From Phycisphaerales bacterium (GTDB taxonomy: Bacteria > Planctomycetota > Phycisphaerae > Phycisphaerales > SM1A02): DNA of 36,867 nucleotides. The stretch lies in contig SIAM01000020.1 in the NCBI GenBank assembly GCA_009691785.1, positions 1 through 36,867 of the forward strand, in the 5' to 3' direction. Under the pieces are notes generated by a model that saw only the letters and a list, made by a program, of their open reading frames with translations, was not told the origin of the DNA and searched no databases. A program made the position numbers and the translations under genes. Position 1 is the first letter of the stretch. Every line of letters starts with the position of its first letter. Shown here one piece after another: positions 1 through 7,053 of this stretch.

Positions 1-2
1 AA

Positions 3-896
3 TTATTTCGCTTGCAGTTGAACCCACGGTTCGCCCGCGCGCGGCGAAGGCAAGCGCTCGCCAAGAGCGCGCAACATGTCCGTGTCTTCCTTGGACAACT
101 TCGTTGGCGGCTCAATGCGCACCACGGCGTAAAAATCACCCACACCTTGAGCGCCCTGAATTCCCTTGGCTTTCAAGCGAAGTTTGCGGCCGCTTGGCGT
201 TCCCGCTTCAATGCGGATTTCCGCGGACCCTTGCAACAGCGGAACGGAAACTTTGGCGCCCAGCGTGGCTTCAACAATTGAAATTGGAACATCAAGCAGA
301 ATGTCAAGATCGTCGCGGCGAAACCACGGATGCGGCGCCACCTTCACGGACAAAACCAAATCGCCGTTGGGTCCGCCGCCCGATCCCGCGCCGCCTTTGC
401 CGCGCACGCGCAATTGTCCGTCGGAGGAAATGCCCGGTGGAATGCGAACATCAACCACAATTGCGCCGCTTGGTCCTTGCAAATCAATGTGATGCATTCC
501 GCCCAGCGCCGCGGTCATGAATCCAATTTGAATTGTGGAGCTTAAATCCTGGCCAGGTTGCGGACCGCGCGCGCGCTTGCCACGACCGCGTCCGCCACCG
601 CCCATGAAATTTCCAAATATGGATTCAAGCGTCTCCGCATCCGCGCCGCCATAACCGCCGCCGCCCATGTTGGATTGCGGTTCATTCGCGTGGCCAAATC
701 GGTCGTATTTAGCGCGCTTTCCAGCGTCCGAAAGAATGTCGTAGGCGTCTTGCGTTTCCTTGAACAAGGCCGCGGCGTTGGCCGCCTTGTTCAAATCAGG
801 ATGATATTTTCGCGCCAACTTTCTATGCGCGCTGCGAATTTGATCCGCGGTCGCGTCGCGCGCAACCCCAAGAATGGCGTAGTAGTCACGCGCCAT
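3..896 (-). CDS. DnaJ-class co-chaperone, CbpA-like (no zinc-finger domain)
   Basis: A 297-residue Hsp40 protein that should stimulate the ATPase of DnaK and hand it substrates in the cytoplasm. The J domain covers about residues 1-68 and carries the essential HPD tripeptide at 32-34. A Gly/Arg-rich linker follows (about 75-112), then two C-terminal beta-barrel substrate-binding domains (about 118-280). The Cys-rich CxxCxGxG zinc-finger region of true DnaJ is absent, so this is a class B/CbpA-type protein. The ATG start lies 3 nt after the stop of the upstream EIIA gene, so the two are very likely co-transcribed. The stop codon is inside the window and the gene is complete. A partner dnaK or grpE is not in the window. 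Confidence 0.93.
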   Translation of the reverse strand: MARDYYAILGVARDATADQIRSAHRKLARKYHPDLNKAANAAALFKETQDAYDILSDAGKRAKYDRFGHANEPQSNMGGGGYGGADAETLESIFGNFMGGGGRGRGKRARGPQPGQDLSSTIQIGFMTAALGGMHHIDLQGPSGAIVVDVRIPPGISSDGQLRVRGKGGAGSGGGPNGDLVLSVKVAPHPWFRRDDLDILLDVPISIVEATLGAKVSVPLLQGSAEIRIEAGTPSGRKLRLKAKGIQGAQGVGDFYAVVRIEPPTKLSKEDTDMLRALGERLPSPRAGEPWVQLQAK

Positions 897-899
897 GCG

Positions 900-1361
900 T
901 CACTCCGCGGTTTCAGCTTTACGAAACAAACTGTAGAGCGCGTCGGCGGTTTGCGAAGAATATAATTTTTCACGGAACTCCGGGTTGGTCATCAAGCGGC
1001 TCACTCTTCCTAGCGCTTGAATATGTTCCGATACGGCTTCGGGCGGACTCACCAGCAGCACAATCAAGCGCACGGGCTTCTTGTCGATTGAATTATATTC
1101 CATGGGTTGCGCGGGCTTGCCAATGGCCATGGCAATGCGTTTCACCGCTGAACTTTTTCCGTGGGGTAGCGCAAGTCCCTCGCCAATACCAGTTGAGCGT
1201 TGCGCCTCGCGCTGCCAGACAATTTGTTTCACTGCCTCCACGTCCGCCACTGCGCCAGATGCGCCCAGCGCATCCACCAACTCGCTGATCACTCCGCGCT
1301 TGTCGTGGGCAACCAAGGGAACTTTGACACAATCAATATTTAAAACTTCAAGTACGTTCAT
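900..1361 (-). CDS. PTS EIIA-Ntr-like regulatory protein (PtsN family)
   Basis: A 153-residue single-domain PTS fructose/mannitol EIIA protein. The phospho-acceptor histidine is in GLALPHGKSS (His67 from the chosen start), with a preceding TGIGEG turn, as in PtsN/EIIA-Ntr. No fused IIB or IIC transport domain and no sugar transporter genes are nearby, which fits a regulatory phosphorelay role more than sugar uptake. I chose the ATG at 1361 (MNVLEVL). An in-frame TTG at 1400 would add 13 residues, but it falls in sequence with no conserved character. The gene lies 57 nt after the methyltransferase gene and 3 nt before the dnaJ-like gene on the same strand. Two direct 10-bp repeats sit just upstream of the start. 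Confidence 0.88.
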   Translation of the reverse strand: MNVLEVLNIDCVKVPLVAHDKRGVISELVDALGASGAVADVEAVKQIVWQREAQRSTGIGEGLALPHGKSSAVKRIAMAIGKPAQPMEYNSIDKKPVRLIVLLVSPPEAVSEHIQALGRVSRLMTNPEFREKLYSSQTADALYSLFRKAETAE

Positions 1362-1375
1362 AGGAAATTCTGGCG

Positions 1376-1415
1376 ATTTGGTCAATGCTACCAAGAGCAA
1401 GCCCTATTTGGTCAA
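1376..1415. repeat. Pair of 10-bp direct repeats upstream of the EIIA gene
   Basis: ATTTGGTCAA occurs at 1376-1385 and again at 1406-1415, 30 bp apart (close to three helical turns). Both lie within 60 nt upstream of the EIIA start; the second sits in the gap just before the stop codon of the methyltransferase gene. On the minus strand each reads TTGACCAAAT, so the element could also supply a TTGACC -35 hexamer. The same-face spacing suggests a possible regulator site, but two copies of a 10-mer are weak evidence. Confidence 0.3.
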
Positions 1416-1418
1416 CAA

Positions 1419-2765
1419 TTATTGATGATTTGTGAAGATTGCCGCGAAAGCCCCATCCTGCCACATAGTTGAGGTTTCCCCAGGCAATCCTTGTGGAATA
1501 TTGCGCTCGCTGCGCCGCATTGGAGCCTTGATTCGCTGCGAAATCCATGTGGCCATGCGCTCATTTTCCTCTTGCTCCAAGCTGCACGTGGCGTACAAAA
1601 GCGTGCCATGGTCGGCCAGCAGCGGTCTATGGTCGTCCACAATTTTTCGCTGCAGCACTATCAGGCGATCCATCATCTTCAAGTCGAAACGATATTTCGC
1701 CTCTGGCCTGCGCGCGAACACGCCGCTGTTGGAGCAAGGCACATCCAGCAGAAGCACGTCGGCTTTGCCAAACCATTTTCCAATGTCTTGCGGCGTGACC
1801 ACTTGAATGTTGCTCAAGCCAGCCAAGCCAGCGCGGCGTGCGGCGTTGGCAAGAGAAGTGCGCCTGTCAAGATCTGGATCGCTGGCGATAATTTGAGCGC
1901 CGGGATATTTCGCCGCTAGTTGCAATGTCTTTGTGCCACGGCCAGCGCACGCATCAATAATAATTTTTGGCGCCGACACTTCCAAAAGCGAAACCGCCAG
2001 CGCGCTTCCAACATCTTGCACTCGCGCCAACGGATATTTTTCAAGCGCCGCAAGCAGCGCCGTGTGCGAGCCATTCCAAATGCGCGCGCCCGGCGCGCCG
2101 TGCGCCGCGGTTTCCGGTTCATCCGCGGGAAGCCCATACAGAACAAGTGGCGGATCCGTGAGTCCGTGAAAACAAATTCGCCGCGCGTCTTTCACGCTCA
2201 TTCGATTGGTCCAGCGCAGAACAACCTCCAGCGGATGGCTTGTTTGCTGCGACAAACGCTCGGGCGCGGAACTTGCGAACACATCTTCCGCCAAACTCCA
2301 CGCGCCGCCATCTTCAAGCGGAAGGTGGTAGCGCTCTGGCGTTTGAAATTGTGCAAATGCCTGCGCGGATAATTTTTCCACGCGCAGCGCGGCAATCTTG
2401 CGCAAAATGGCGTTCACCATTCCTCCAGCGCCAACGCGCACGGCGGTCTTGGCCCACTCCACGGTTTCATCCAGCACCGCATGGTCGGGCACGCGGTCCA
2501 TTAATAATAATTGCGCCGCGCCGCCCATCAACGCCGCCTGCATAGCAGGTTGAATGGTGTGCCACGGCCGATCAAGCAGCGGCGCGATCACCGCTTGCAA
2601 TGTGAGCCAACGGCGAACAACTTGCAATTCAATGGTGCGCCCCAGCGCGCGATCACGCGGCTCAATGGCGCTGTCTTGCGCGGCGTCTATTTTAAAGTCA
2701 AAGCGCGGCCATTCACGCGCGCACAAAGCAATGCGTTCATAGGCGCCAGCGCGGCCGGCATTCAC
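1419..2765 (-). CDS. rsmB: 16S rRNA (cytosine-C5)-methyltransferase, RsmB/Sun family
   Basis: A 448-residue protein with the two-part RsmB architecture. An N-terminal NusB-like helical RNA-binding domain covers about residues 1-140. A C-terminal Rossmann-fold SAM methyltransferase contains the SAM-binding DACAGRGTKT (271-280) and the acidic ribose-binding SDPD (295-298). It also has motif IV VPCSNSG with Cys344 and motif VI ATCSLEQEE with Cys394. These two cysteines are the general cysteine and the catalytic nucleophile in this family. The enzyme should make m5C967-type 16S rRNA methylation in the cytoplasm. The start is GTG (2763-2765), read as MNAGRAGAYE; no better ATG exists before the NusB domain. 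The position between metK (which makes the SAM cofactor) and the EIIA gene is compatible with co-transcription, although a hairpin intervenes upstream. Confidence 0.9.
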   Translation of the reverse strand: MNAGRAGAYERIALCAREWPRFDFKIDAAQDSAIEPRDRALGRTIELQVVRRWLTLQAVIAPLLDRPWHTIQPAMQAALMGGAAQLLLMDRVPDHAVLDETVEWAKTAVRVGAGGMVNAILRKIAALRVEKLSAQAFAQFQTPERYHLPLEDGGAWSLAEDVFASSAPERLSQQTSHPLEVVLRWTNRMSVKDARRICFHGLTDPPLVLYGLPADEPETAAHGAPGARIWNGSHTALLAALEKYPLARVQDVGSALAVSLLEVSAPKIIIDACAGRGTKTLQLAAKYPGAQIIASDPDLDRRTSLANAARRAGLAGLSNIQVVTPQDIGKWFGKADVLLLDVPCSNSGVFARRPEAKYRFDLKMMDRLIVLQRKIVDDHRPLLADHGTLLYATCSLEQEENERMATWISQRIKAPMRRSERNIPQGLPGETSTMWQDGAFAAIFTNHQ

Positions 2766-3000
2766 GCGCGGCTCGCTTCATGTTGTATTTGAACACGTGC
2801 TTGCAAGACAAAGTCGCATGCGCTGCGGATTTCTTTATGGCCACATGGAAAGAACTCGCCAGGGAATTTGCACAAGTGAAATAAAATCACTTGTGTGCAT
2901 TTGTGAAGCACATTCCAAGCATGCGCGCTATGCAAGCCTATTGGCCAATACATCCGCAAATCTATTCGCGGACACATTTGCAAGCACATCAGCCACAACA
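2766..3000. other. Intergenic spacer metK-rsmB
   Basis: A 235-nt gap between metK and the rsmB gene on the same strand. It is less GC-rich than the flanking genes and holds one perfect inverted repeat (listed separately). It also has a scatter of related short words (CACAT, TTGCAAGCACAT) near 2960-2992. I see no convincing coding sequence: the open frames crossing it are low-complexity Cys/His-rich translations that overlap metK. It may hold a promoter for rsmB. Confidence 0.5.
2871..2895. repeat. Perfect 9-bp inverted repeat (hairpin or operator)
   Basis: CACAAGTGA (2871-2879) and TCACTTGTG (2887-2895) are perfect reverse complements separated by the 7-nt loop AATAAAA. The hairpin lies about 105 nt after the metK stop and about 105 nt before the rsmB start on the minus strand. 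It lacks a U-tract on either side, so it is not a textbook intrinsic terminator. The GTGA-N7-TCAC core is one nucleotide longer than a Crp-type site. It could be an mRNA-stabilising stem, an attenuator or a repressor site. Confidence 0.45.
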
Positions 3001-4209
3001 TCAGCGCTTGGACCGCAATCGTTGCGCGGCCTTGGCAAGAGCGGGGGCGTCCTCGGTTTTTTCCCATGAGAATGTGCCCTTGCCGCCTTCGCCAGGCTTG
3101 CGGCCAAAGTGGCCGTGCGCCGCGGTTGGCGTGTAGATGGGCTTGAGCAAATCCAAATACTTGATGATGCCCGCGGGAGTCAGATCAAAGAAGCTTTGAA
3201 CCAACTTTGATATTTGCGAGTCGGCAATGGTGCCCGTTCCTTGCGTGTCAATATGCACGCTCACGGGTTCCGCCACGCCAATCGCGTATGAAAGTTGAAC
3301 CTCGCACACATTGGCCAACTTGGCCGCCACAATATTCTTTGCCATGTGGCGCGCCATGTACGCAGCGCTGCGATCCACCTTGCTCGGATCTTTTCCACTG
3401 AAAGCGCCGCCGCCGTGGCGACCACGGCCACCATATGTGTCAACGATAATTTTGCGGCCAGTTAAACCGCAATCGCCGTGGGGACCGCCAATTTCAAAGC
3501 GGCCCGTTGGATTCACAAACACGCGAATGTTGTTGTTCCACCAACGACCAAGCGATGGCTTGATGATGTGCTGAATCACTTCTTGCTTCAGTCGATCTTG
3601 CTTCTCGTTCCACATTGGCGCATGTTGCGTGGACAGAACCACGGTATCAATGCGCGTTGGAATAAATCCGTCGTACTCCACGGTCACTTGGCTCTTGGCA
3701 TCGGGGCGCAAGCCTTCAATCACGCACTTCTCGCGGATATTGGCTTGGCGACGCACTAAATCATGCGCCATTTGAATTGGCAGCGGCATAAGTTCCGCAG
3801 TTTCGCTGCAGGCAAATCCAAACATCATTCCTTGATCGCCGGCGCCTTGCGCTTTTTTCTTTTTGCTCTTGGCGTTCTTGGTGTTCACGCCGCGGGCAAT
3901 GTCTGGACTTTGCTTTCCAAGCGCAACGCTCACGCCGCAACTGCGTCCATCAAATCCCTTGTCGGCGTCGTCGTAGCCGGCCTTGAGCACGGTGCTGCGC
4001 ACAACGCCCGGAATATCAACCCACCCAGTCGTGGTCACTTCGCCGGCGACAACGCACAGGCCGGTGGTCACAAGCGTTTCGCACGCCACGCGGCTCTTTG
4101 GATCTTGCGCCAGCATGGCGTCCAGAATGGCGTCGGAAATTTGATCGGCAAGTTTGTCGGGGTGACCCATTGACACTGATTCGCTTGTGAAGAGATGCTT
4201 TGCTGACAT
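3001..4209 (-). CDS. metK: S-adenosylmethionine synthase
   Basis: A 402-residue, full-length methionine adenosyltransferase that makes SAM from ATP and methionine in the cytoplasm. Signature elements are [12 protein letters not shown] near the N-terminus (GHPDK 15-19, with the active-site His and Asp), [12 protein letters not shown] (122-133) and [19 protein letters not shown] in the C-terminal third. The segment just before GAGDQG, normally a short acidic or neutral loop, is lysine-rich here ([11 protein letters not shown], 111-121). The ATG start at 4209 is preceded on the minus strand by AAGGA about 8 nt away, a good ribosome-binding site. The 120-nt leader contains a strong inverted repeat and is shared with a divergent gene. 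Confidence 0.97.
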   Translation of the reverse strand: MSAKHLFTSESVSMGHPDKLADQISDAILDAMLAQDPKSRVACETLVTTGLCVVAGEVTTTGWVDIPGVVRSTVLKAGYDDADKGFDGRSCGVSVALGKQSPDIARGVNTKNAKSKKKKAQGAGDQGMMFGFACSETAELMPLPIQMAHDLVRRQANIREKCVIEGLRPDAKSQVTVEYDGFIPTRIDTVVLSTQHAPMWNEKQDRLKQEVIQHIIKPSLGRWWNNNIRVFVNPTGRFEIGGPHGDCGLTGRKIIVDTYGGRGRHGGGAFSGKDPSKVDRSAAYMARHMAKNIVAAKLANVCEVQLSYAIGVAEPVSVHIDTQGTGTIADSQISKLVQSFFDLTPAGIIKYLDLLKPIYTPTAAHGHFGRKPGEGGKGTFSWEKTEDAPALAKAAQRLRSKR

Positions 4210-4276
4210 GCTGGTTTCCTTGGTTGCAATGGTGTTGTGTGAAGTGGTGTTGAAAGTGTTTCAAATTGCAGAGAGA

Positions 4277-4308
4277 ATCAAGGGCACCATGGTAACGAGC
4301 CCTTTGAT
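4277..4308. promoter_or_regulatory. Inverted repeat in metK leader / divergent intergenic region
   Basis: ATCAAGGGC (4277-4285) pairs with GCCCTTTGAT (4299-4308), giving a 9-bp stem with one bulged base and a 13-nt loop. The loop itself contains the palindrome ACCATGGT. The element sits 68-99 nt before the metK start and 37-68 nt before the divergent DUF151 gene. It could therefore be a shared operator or a structured metK leader RNA. I could not match it to the conserved core of any SAM riboswitch class I know. Confidence 0.4.
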
Positions 4309-4344
4309 CCTTGTGGCGTCCTACACTATCAGTTGGAGAACCCC

Positions 4345-4833
4345 GTGAATATTACAGTGCAACTCTCGCGGATTTTTATTCGTGAAATGACGGACATGCA
4401 AATCATTGAGCTTTCGGAAGTGGGCGGTACGCGCGCATTTCCAATTGTGATTGGATTGCCGGAGGCGTTCGCCATTGAGCGCCGTTTGAAAGGCATTGAA
4501 ATTGCACGCCCGCAGACGCATGATTTGCTGGCCAACACCATTCAGGCGCTTGGCGGCGAGTTGTTGCGCATTGAAATCACCAACCTTGAAGAGGGCACTT
4601 TTTTCGCGCGCTTGATCGTGTCAAAGGGTGGAGACGAAATTGAAATTGACTCGCGCCCCTCCGATGCCATCGCGCTTGGAATTTCCAAGGGCGTTCCTAT
4701 TTTGGTGGCCGAGGAAGTGCTGGAAGTCGCTAGCGCCCAGGCCGCGGCGGGCATAAATCCAGTGCCAGAGATCAGCGCCGACATGGAAGATGAAGACGAC
4801 GATCAAGACGAAGATGAAGACGAGAGTTTGTGA
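4345..4833 (+). CDS. Bifunctional nuclease domain protein (DUF151/BFN family)
   Basis: A 162-residue protein of the DUF151 family, whose better-studied members have been reported as DNase/RNase proteins. The core domain covers roughly residues 1-130 and includes the family signature SRPSDAIALGI and the segment FPIVIGLPEAFAIE. The C-terminal tail is almost entirely acidic (Asp/Glu, ending DEDESL). The GTG at 4345 is preferred because GGAG at 4335-4338 lies 6 nt upstream; the in-frame TTG at 4333 overlaps that site. The stop abuts the GTG start of the HAD gene with no gap, so the two are coupled. The exact biochemical role here is not shown by the sequence. Confidence 0.85.
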   Translation: MNITVQLSRIFIREMTDMQIIELSEVGGTRAFPIVIGLPEAFAIERRLKGIEIARPQTHDLLANTIQALGGELLRIEITNLEEGTFFARLIVSKGGDEIEIDSRPSDAIALGISKGVPILVAEEVLEVASAQAAAGINPVPEISADMEDEDDDQDEDEDESL

Positions 4834-5511
4834 GTGACAACGCAATCCGCACGCGACATTTCTTGGGTTGTGTTTGATCTTGGTGGAGTCATTATTCGCA
4901 TTCATCATTCATGGCAATTGGCCGTCGCGCAGGCGGGCGTGCATGGCGCCAACAATTTCGCGCATGACCTGACGCAGAATCCAATGTTGGATCCATCACG
5001 CCATCGCGCGGCGGAATTTCGCGGTCTTGTTTCTGCGCAGCAGCGCGGCGTTCTTGCGCACGAAGATTTTTGCAAAGGGGTGAGTGAGTTGACCACGGGT
5101 TTGGTCAGCGCGCGCGATGTGGCCCGCATTCATAAGTCGGTCATCGTGGGCGTATACGACGGCGTGGAGCAACTCCTTCAGGATTTAACGGCGCGTGGCA
5201 TTGTTACGGCGTGTCTGTCCAACACCAATTCCCAACACTGGCAATTCATGGGAACCATGCCCGCGTTTGCCGCAATTCAACATCGCCATGCCTCGCATTT
5301 GTTTCAACTAGAGAAGCCACATCAAGCCATTTTCGCCGCATTTGAGCGCGCCACGCAGGCCCGCCCCAAGGACATTCTTTACTTTGATGATGTGGCGGAA
5401 AATATCGCCGCGGCAACGCAGTCGGGTTGGCGCGCCATATTGATTGACCCACACAGTGAAACTGTGCCGCAGATTCGCCGCGCCTTGGCAACGCACGGAG
5501 TGTTGCCATGA
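4834..5511 (+). CDS. HAD-superfamily hydrolase (YihX-like phosphatase)
   Basis: A 225-residue haloacid-dehalogenase-fold protein with all four motifs. Motif I is VVFDLGGVI with nucleophile Asp15 (the usual second Asp is Gly, as in the YihX/epoxide-hydrolase N-domain subgroup). Motif II is the Ser/Asn in CLSNTNS (about 129), motif III is Lys161 in EKPHQAIF, and motif IV is FDD (184-186). A helical cap covers about residues 25-100. The likely activity is hydrolysis of a small phosphorylated metabolite; the substrate cannot be read from sequence. The GTG start directly follows the TGA of the DUF151 gene. The stop overlaps the ATG of the first minigene (ATGA at 5508-5511), making this the head of a translationally coupled chain that ends in truD. 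Confidence 0.85.
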   Translation: MTTQSARDISWVVFDLGGVIIRIHHSWQLAVAQAGVHGANNFAHDLTQNPMLDPSRHRAAEFRGLVSAQQRGVLAHEDFCKGVSELTTGLVSARDVARIHKSVIVGVYDGVEQLLQDLTARGIVTACLSNTNSQHWQFMGTMPAFAAIQHRHASHLFQLEKPHQAIFAAFERATQARPKDILYFDDVAENIAAATQSGWRAILIDPHSETVPQIRRALATHGVLP

Positions 5512-5588
5512 AATTGAATGTGCAATCACACCCAGCATTTCAAGTTGCGCATGTTGCCACGCCGTTGCCGCAGGGAGTGTTGCCATGA
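5508..5588 (+). CDS. 26-residue minigene, copy 1 (putative)
   Basis: An ATG preceded by GGAG with 7-nt spacing opens a 26-codon frame that begins MKLNVQSHPAF and ends PQGVLP. Its last codons (GVLP, stop) have the same sequence as the end of the HAD protein, because the tandem unit includes that end. The start overlaps the HAD stop and its own stop overlaps the ATG of copy 2, both as ATGA. It may be a real peptide, a translational relay carrying ribosomes to truD, or an accidental product of the duplication. I recognise no function. Confidence 0.4.
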   Translation: MKLNVQSHPAFQVAHVATPLPQGVLP

Positions 5589-5665
5589 AATTGAATGTGC
5601 AATCACACCCAGCATTTCAAGTTGCGCATGTTGCCACGCCGTTGCCGCAGGGAGTGTTGCCATGA
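5585..5665 (+). CDS. 26-residue minigene, copy 2 (putative)
   Basis: This is identical in sequence to copy 1, with the same GGAG ribosome-binding site and the same ATGA overlaps. Its stop codon (5663-5665) overlaps the ATG of truD (5662). If it is translated, ribosomes could pass from the HAD gene through both minigenes to truD without dissociating. The function is unknown. Confidence 0.4.
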   Translation: MKLNVQSHPAFQVAHVATPLPQGVLP

Positions 5666-6960
5666 ATGAATCACTATCAAGCGCGCCGCGTGAATTCATT
5701 CCCGCGCCGCTGTGTCAACGCTCCCTGCTTCAAGCCGCGCCACTGGCGGGCACAATCAAATTGCGTCCCGAAGATTTTCTAGTGGAGGAACTTCCACTCT
5801 ACGATCTCACTGGTTACGGCGAACATGTGCATTTGGGCATTCAGAAAATTGGAATTCGCCATGAGGAACTTATCGACATTATCGCGCGCCATTGTGGTGT
5901 TTCTCCGCGCGCCATTGGCTACGCCGGCATGAAGGACAAGCATGCCGTGGCGCAGCAATCGCTCTCTATTCACTTGCCAGGCCAACCCGATCCGCGTCCG
6001 CTTGAACATCCGCATGTGCACATTTTGTGGGCCAAGCGCCATCAAGCCAAGTTGCGCGTTGGGCAACTGCTTGGCAATCGCTTCGCCATTCGGGTGCGCG
6101 ACATTGAGCCCGCGTGCATTCCAAGAATTCACCGCGACCTGTATCGATTGTCCAAGAGCGGTGTTCCAAACGCGTTTGGTCCGCAGCGTTTTGGCTATCG
6201 GTTGAATGGGCACATACTTGGGCGCCTGTTGGTGTTGCAAGACTGGCAAGGGTTTCTTGATGAATTGCTTGGCGCCACGGGCACGCCGTTTCCAGAGTGG
6301 CAACAAGATCGCCGCGATGTTTTTCACAAGAATGAATTTCGCGCCGCTATTGCGCATTGGTCCCAGTCCGATCTTGCCGAACGCGCCGCGCTGAAGGCTC
6401 TTTCACAAGGCGCCACGGCGCATGCCGCGGTGAAAGCCATTAAGCCGCAAATGCGCGACTTTTGGATATGTGCATTGCAGTCCGCCATATTTAATTGCGT
6501 GCTTGATCAACGCTTGCAAACCGACACGTTTGACCATTTTATCGCGGGCGATTTGGCGTTTCTGCATGAAGGCGGCGCCATATTTAAAGTCACGCAATCC
6601 ATGTTGGACAATGCGCAAGAGGCCGCCACGTTGCAAACGCGCTTGAACGCGTTTGAAATTTCGCCAAGCGCTCCGCTTGTTGGTCCTGGCGTCATGTGGG
6701 GCGAAGATTGCGCGCTGCCACTGGAACTCAACGCCATTGCTCATGTGGCGCTGACGCAGCAACACTTTTTGAATCCACACTTTGAGCCAGCTGGTTCTCG
6801 TCGGCCGCTTCGCATTGCGCTTACCCATCCACAAGCCGAGGCCGGCGTGGACGAACACGGAAACTTTGTGCGCGTTGCCTTTGACCTGCCCAAGGGCGCG
6901 TATGCCACAAGCGTGTTGCAGGAATTATTTGGAGGCGCAATTATTCAAGACAATTTATAA
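5662..6960 (+). CDS. truD: tRNA pseudouridine(13) synthase TruD
   Basis: A 432-residue TruD-family enzyme that isomerises U13 of tRNA to pseudouridine. Visible signatures are the N-terminal EDFLVEELPLY (37-47) and the catalytic-loop segment GYAGMKDKHAVAQQS, with catalytic Asp92 in GMKDK. The segment GVPNAFGPQRFG is typical of the central TruD insertion, and GPGVMWGED lies near the C-terminus. It is longer than the E. coli enzyme (349 residues). I start it at ATG 5662, which has GGAG 7 nt upstream and overlaps the minigene stop. An open extension upstream through the tandem repeat encodes only repeat-derived Cys-rich sequence and is unlikely to be translated from that point. It is the last gene of the DUF151-HAD-truD run. 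Confidence 0.95.
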   Translation: MNESLSSAPREFIPAPLCQRSLLQAAPLAGTIKLRPEDFLVEELPLYDLTGYGEHVHLGIQKIGIRHEELIDIIARHCGVSPRAIGYAGMKDKHAVAQQSLSIHLPGQPDPRPLEHPHVHILWAKRHQAKLRVGQLLGNRFAIRVRDIEPACIPRIHRDLYRLSKSGVPNAFGPQRFGYRLNGHILGRLLVLQDWQGFLDELLGATGTPFPEWQQDRRDVFHKNEFRAAIAHWSQSDLAERAALKALSQGATAHAAVKAIKPQMRDFWICALQSAIFNCVLDQRLQTDTFDHFIAGDLAFLHEGGAIFKVTQSMLDNAQEAATLQTRLNAFEISPSAPLVGPGVMWGEDCALPLELNAIAHVALTQQHFLNPHFEPAGSRRPLRIALTHPQAEAGVDEHGNFVRVAFDLPKGAYATSVLQELFGGAIIQDNL

Positions 6961-7037
6961 AATAGATTGCCCCGAGAAAGCCACCTATTACACAAAGATT
7001 CAGCAGGATTTTTTATTGCTTCTTGCGCGTGGATTTT

Positions 7038-7053
7038 GGTTGGATTGCCGACC
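7038..7053. terminator. Weak hairpin between convergent truD and PEP-CTERM genes
   Basis: GGTTGG and CCGACC form a 6-bp stem (one G-T pair) with loop ATTG, directly abutting the stop codon of the minus-strand gene and about 77 nt after truD. There is no clear U-tract on either strand. It may mark the convergent transcription end, but this is a weak call. Confidence 0.2.

Larger units (their letters stand above)
5497..5666 (+). repeat. 77-bp tandem duplication (2.2 copies) before truD
   Basis: Two identical 77-bp units (5497-5573 and 5574-5650) are followed by a third partial copy of about 16 nt (5651-5666) that runs into truD. Each unit begins with GGAGTGTTGCCATGA, so each copy repeats a Shine-Dalgarno GGAG, a 7-nt spacer and an ATG that overlaps the preceding stop as ATGA. 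I saw no mismatch between the two units, so the duplication is recent or kept uniform. The unit length is not a multiple of three, but each unit supplies its own start and stop, so copy-number change would not shift truD's frame. Confidence 0.95.

Noticed and set aside
2762-3067. Small Cys-rich minus-strand frame in the metK-rsmB spacer
   Set aside because: It overlaps the metK 3' end out of frame, has low-complexity composition and no ribosome-binding site.
4210-4330. SAM riboswitch in the metK leader
   Set aside because: A hairpin is present, but I could not match the conserved core of a known SAM class. It is kept as an unassigned inverted repeat.
5518-5661. Longer truD start giving a Cys/His-rich N-terminus
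   Set aside because: The sequence is only the tandem repeat read in the truD frame. ATG 5662 has a good ribosome-binding site and gives the expected N-terminus.
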